Shown piece after piece: positions 4,694 through 6,621 of a stretch of 6,621 nucleotides of DNA (its first letter is position 1; each line of letters starts with the position of its first letter). The stretch covers positions 1 to 6,621 of the forward strand of contig DAOVMU010000086.1 in assembly GCA_030630585.1 (NCBI GenBank), given 5' to 3'. The stretch comes from Candidatus Bathyarchaeota archaeon (GTDB lineage: Archaea > Thermoproteota > Bathyarchaeia > Bathyarchaeales > Bathycorpusculaceae). The position numbers and the translations under genes are program-made. Below the pieces are notes generated by a model. It was not told the DNA's origin and ran no database searches. It saw only the letters and a program-made list of their open reading frames with translations.

Positions 4694-4762
4694 ATGAATT
4701 GGCGCGTGCTTGGGCGAGAGTTATACTGCATTTCAAGTGGCGGTACTAATGGAAATCCTTAA
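4694..4762 (+). CDS. Possible small protein of 22 residues
   Basis: An ATG frame of 22 codons (starts MNWRVLGRELY, ends TNGNP) has a well-spaced Shine-Dalgarno site, GGAGAG at 4681-4686, 7 bases upstream, plus a TATA-like box at 4632-4640. Few starts in this window have both. The TAA overlaps the TATA candidate of the next gene. There is one cysteine and no membrane segment. No family is recognised, and at this length the frame could be chance. Confidence 0.25.
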   Translation: MNWRVLGRELYCISSGGTNGNP

Positions 4763-4791
4763 ACTGGTATAGATAAACAGGTATAGCTATA
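4759..4791 (+). promoter_or_regulatory. Promoter region and palindrome at the start of the 385-residue gene
   Basis: TTAAAC (4759-4764) is a TATA-like box whose expected start of transcription falls at or just before ATG 4791, so the mRNA is probably leaderless. No Shine-Dalgarno site is well placed. GGTATAG occurs twice, at 4766-4772 and 4780-4786, and TATAGCTATA (4782-4791) is a perfect 10-base palindrome ending on the A of the start codon. Confidence 0.35.
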
Positions 4792-5948
4792 TGTTAAGCA
4801 GGGAAATTAACAGGGATATTGAACGTCTAGTCCTCTGGCTTATGCAGAATGGAGGCCCCGTGATCCAATATAGAACGGCTACAGAGCTTGCTGGCGACCT
4901 AGATGTGGATGTTGCCCCATTAGAGCAGAAGCTCCTCGAAAGCAAAGATGTTAATTTTTGGCTTGACAAACTCATATCGTACGAAGTTAGAATCGAGCAG
5001 ACGAAGAAACGTGTGATAAATTCCTCCTTTATGCACGGTTCACGCGACTTCAACATTGAAGTAGTGCTGCCCAAGCTTGCTCAGCTGGGTCTGCACGCTG
5101 GCATGAATGTGCTTGATGAAAGGACTGATTCATGGTTGCAGGTTCTTCAGCAAGCGCTAGAATCAAGCTATGACGACATATATGCGGACGATAAACGATT
5201 CTTAAGTCAAGTGTACCTTCACTATGATAAGCAGATCGTGGTTGGAGCATCGCTCGCACTGGCAGGCTACTATAATAGTGTTGTGCAAACCCACCTAAAC
5301 AGGCGTCTCAATTCCATATATGAAACGGTGAAAGCAGGAACTTATGACATATACGAGGAACCCAGCAAATACAACATTCATCCCGGAGAATGGGGAGATC
5401 ATATACTCAAATGGCAACTTTATCATGATGGAGACATCAAGCTCCCTTTCGTGCATGATGTTTTCGGCTTCGCCATTATGTACAGACAAACCAATGACAG
5501 GGTGATCACTGACAAGATAGATACAGTAATACGTTGGATCTTGCGACCAGAGCATCAGCGCTTATTCTATAATTTTGGTTACATCAGGGCTCCTCACGGT
5601 CTTGGTAAGTCGGTAGGATGGAAGGTAGATCTACCTGGGTACGAAGGGTTCGATTTGAGGTTTGACCCTGTTGACCTGCTTATTCGATGTTGGATGATGG
5701 CTCATTTCAAGCCTGCTAGGAATCATCAGTGGTTCACTAACTGCATAAAGCATCTCGAGAGCTTTGTTACCAACAAAGGAACTTACATTTTTCCAAGCAG
5801 ATACATTACAGAGAGAGGAAACAGGGGCTACTGGGTTTTTGGTGCACGGATGGGTCTTGGGGAAAACCGGAGAAGAAGAGTATGGAGAGAGTTAGAATCA
5901 ACGTTTTGGATGTTGAAGATCAAAAGTGTGGCGGGTCTTTTGGGTTAG
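4791..5948 (+). CDS. Uncharacterised 385-residue protein, probably all-helical
   Basis: I do not recognise this protein. It opens with a helix and the segment LWLMQNGGPVIQYRTATELA (15-34), a pattern seen in helical-repeat proteins, including some annotated as prenyltransferase- or terpene-cyclase-like alpha/alpha barrels. That link is a weak inference from pattern only. Later blocks rich in His, Trp and Tyr may line a pocket: NIHPGEWGDHILKW (195-208), LPFVHDVFGFAIMYR (218-232), FNFGYIRAPHGLGK region (259-273), WMMAHFKPARNHQWF (301-315) and GTYIFPSRYITERGNRGYWV (330-349). The C-terminus is basic (ENRRRRVWRELE). No DxDD or QW cyclase repeat, signal peptide or membrane helix is evident. ATG 4791 fits a leaderless transcript from the TTAAAC box. 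The reading frame is long and unbroken, so it is surely a gene. Confidence 0.85.
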   Translation: MLSREINRDIERLVLWLMQNGGPVIQYRTATELAGDLDVDVAPLEQKLLESKDVNFWLDKLISYEVRIEQTKKRVINSSFMHGSRDFNIEVVLPKLAQLGLHAGMNVLDERTDSWLQVLQQALESSYDDIYADDKRFLSQVYLHYDKQIVVGASLALAGYYNSVVQTHLNRRLNSIYETVKAGTYDIYEEPSKYNIHPGEWGDHILKWQLYHDGDIKLPFVHDVFGFAIMYRQTNDRVITDKIDTVIRWILRPEHQRLFYNFGYIRAPHGLGKSVGWKVDLPGYEGFDLRFDPVDLLIRCWMMAHFKPARNHQWFTNCIKHLESFVTNKGTYIFPSRYITERGNRGYWVFGARMGLGENRRRRVWRELESTFWMLKIKSVAGLLG

Positions 5949-6045
5949 AAACAAGCACGTTGTGCCCATGGTGAAATTCCGCTCTTATGGTATCTGCACG
6001 AAATAGAAACTGTGAGCTGAATGAGAAAAGATAGGAGAAAGAGGG
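5949..6045. other. Start of a 631-base stretch without a convincing gene (5949-6579)
   Basis: From the stop of the 385-residue gene to ATG 6580 no reading frame is convincing. The stretch contains a GCAC/GTGC mini-hairpin just after the stop (about 5955-5965), a T7 terminator, an inverted repeat at 6069-6108, AT-rich promoter-like sequence around 6304-6312 and 6339-6348, and a possible small RNA. An 81-codon - strand frame (5920-6165, TTG start) crosses it but is weak. Confidence 0.5.
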
Positions 6046-6052
6046 TTTTTTT
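6046..6052 (+). terminator. T7 terminator after the 385-residue gene
   Basis: Seven consecutive T follow a purine-rich stretch (GGAGAAAGAGGG) about 100 bases after the stop codon. This is the archaeal oligo-T type of terminator; no strong hairpin precedes it. Confidence 0.5.
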
Positions 6053-6068
6053 GGCGTATCTTTGATAT

Positions 6069-6108
6069 AGAGCGAAAAATCGACTTCTTCAACTGAAATA
6101 TTCGCTCT
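6069..6108. repeat. 8-base-arm inverted repeat
   Basis: AGAGCGAA (6069-6076) and TTCGCTCT (6101-6108) are perfect inverted arms around 24 bases, extendable by one T-G wobble pair. It lies 17 bases beyond the T7 terminator. It could be a backup terminator stem, a binding site or part of an RNA on either strand. Confidence 0.4.
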
Positions 6109-6338
6109 GCTGGAAAGATCCGAACCCCCGCCGAAAGCCACGAAATGAGCACGAATCAATCTCAAAGTAAGCTCAATCCGGCTATGGAATTGCTATGAAT
6201 AACGCTCAAAATATAACGAAAGGCAAGAGTATGAACCTATTCCATGCCACCAAAACCGCTACATTTTGGCTATAATCTGTATTCGAAATGATCGCATTCT
6301 GCGCGTATAATAAATGCAGGGTCGAAACACTTTTCAAA

Positions 6339-6348
6339 GCTTTATAGG
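6339..6348 (+). promoter_or_regulatory. TATA box candidate GCTTTATAGG
   Basis: CTTTATAG is a near-canonical archaeal TATA element with no protein start at the right distance. The predicted start of transcription is about 6370. It sits on the 8-base palindrome AAAGCTTT (6336-6343), and with the downstream T tract it brackets the RNA candidate. Confidence 0.35.
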
Positions 6349-6367
6349 AACACGCACTAAATTCTGA

Positions 6368-6485
6368 ACAATGGAGGCGTAGTCTCGGGAAAAAGGCAGG
6401 TGACTAGCGAGTTTAGATGTTTCATTGAGGAAACTGCGCTATCTTCCGAATGGCACTCTATTCAGTTATGCAATTTTTCTCTTTT
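6368..6485 (+). ncRNA. Possible small non-coding RNA
   Basis: A TATA box (6339-6348) and a pyrimidine T tract TTTTTCTCTTTT (6474-6485) bracket about 118 bases with no convincing reading frame. Two hairpins are visible: TAGTC (6380-6384) with GACTA (6402-6406), extendable by CG/CG across a bulge; and CATT+GGAA (6423-6432) with TTCC+AATG (6444-6452) across a small internal loop. It matches no RNA I know: 5S, SRP, RNase P and tRNA signatures are absent, as are paired C/D boxes. A weak GTG frame (6400-6504, 34 residues) overlaps it. Confidence 0.2.
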
Positions 6486-6539
6486 GCGAGCAGGTAATAC
6501 ATGACATGAACTGACTACTCTACTGCTTCTACCACCATC

Positions 6540-6563
6540 TTTTATATGCAATATACATATATT
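6540..6563 (+). promoter_or_regulatory. Strong TATA box with overlapping inverted repeats, upstream of the last gene
   Basis: TTTTATAT (6540-6547) is the best TATA box in the window; transcription should start near 6569, about 11 bases before ATG 6580. TATATG (6543-6548) and CATATA (6556-6561) form an inverted repeat with a 7-base spacer on top of it. AATATA (6550-6555) and TATATT (6558-6563) form a second, overlapping one. Both would let a repressor cover the TBP site. Confidence 0.5.
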
Positions 6564-6579
6564 CTGGTTGTTTTGTTGA

Positions 6580-6621
6580 ATGGATGATGAGAAGGAAGAG
6601 ATTAGTGTTGAATGTCAAGAG
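6580..6621 (+). CDS. Start of an unidentified protein, 3'-partial
   Basis: ATG 6580 follows directly after an in-frame TGA and opens 14 codons (MDDEKEEISVECQE) before the window ends. The acidic N-terminus and the strong TATA box about 37 bases upstream support a real, nearly leaderless start. A second frame from ATG 6584 (MMRRKRLVLNVK) is also open to the edge and cannot be excluded. Too little is present to name a family. Confidence 0.5.
   Translation, partial: MDDEKEEISVECQE

Noticed and set aside
6103..6140. GGGGGTTCGGATC on the - strand, resembling a T-loop.
   Set aside because: The stem would be mostly G-T pairs and no other tRNA part is present.
5920..6165. 81-codon - strand frame starting at TTG 6165, with a plausible-looking N-terminal half.
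   Set aside because: It has no ribosome site, overlaps the end of the 385-residue gene by 29 bases, and crosses the T7 terminator and an inverted repeat. Its second half is low-complexity Phe/Ser from A-rich sequence on the other strand.
6400..6504. 34-residue frame from GTG 6400.
   Set aside because: The AGG before it is too close to act as a ribosome site and the sequence resembles no protein; the RNA reading of this stretch is at least as likely.
6584..6590. ATGATGA, matching the box C consensus of C/D guide RNAs.
   Set aside because: It lies in the start of the last reading frame and no box D or C'/D' follows before the edge.

Overview
This window is a piece of archaeal chromosome. Its left edge holds the C-terminal end of transcription factor B (TFB), and next to it is a complete gene for the chromatin protein Alba. 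Several genes are preceded by A/T-rich TATA-type boxes (TTTATAA, TTATTAAAAG, TTAAATA, TTTTATAT) rather than bacterial -35/-10 pairs. Strong Shine-Dalgarno sites occur at only some starts, and TTG/GTG starts are used. The TFB and Alba sequences look most like those of the TACK group, and Bathyarchaeia is my best guess. That lineage call comes from recalled sequence resemblance, not from a search.

Layout, left to right: TFB tail (+, 1-132) converges on alba (-, 357-644). A DUF3788 gene (-, 884-1330) lies upstream of alba but is separated from it by about 240 bases with a promoter candidate of its own. A divergent promoter region (1345-1495) with two related palindromes separates it from a pyridoxamine-phosphate-oxidase-like flavin split-barrel gene (+, 1496-1927). 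This gene converges on a RimJ/RimL-type GNAT acetyltransferase (-, 2157-2726). A second divergent intergenic region (2727-3021) carries a large hairpin and an inverted repeat and leads to a DUF362 gene (+, 3022-3822). Next come a YdeI/OmpD-associated-family gene (+, 3939-4514), a stretch with a coding-like tail and a possible 22-codon gene, and a 385-residue protein I do not recognise (+, 4791-5948). The last 630 bases before the right edge have no convincing gene. They do hold a T-tract terminator, an 8-bp-arm inverted repeat and a possible small non-coding RNA. A new gene starts at 6580 behind a strong TATA box and runs off the window.

The genes appear to be single transcription units that switch strand often, not an operon. 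TFB (promoter recognition) and Alba (nucleic-acid packaging) are core information-processing genes. DUF3788, the flavin split-barrel, GNAT and YdeI-like genes are small stand-alone families that are widespread in bacteria and patchy in archaea, so the region looks like a core backbone with accessory single genes inserted. I see no transposase, integrase, CRISPR array, rRNA or tRNA, and no evidence for a multi-gene defence or biosynthetic system. The most interesting signals are regulatory or RNA-level: the inverted repeats placed at predicted promoters, the 2824-2864 hairpin, the 6368-6485 RNA candidate and the unrecognised 385-residue protein.
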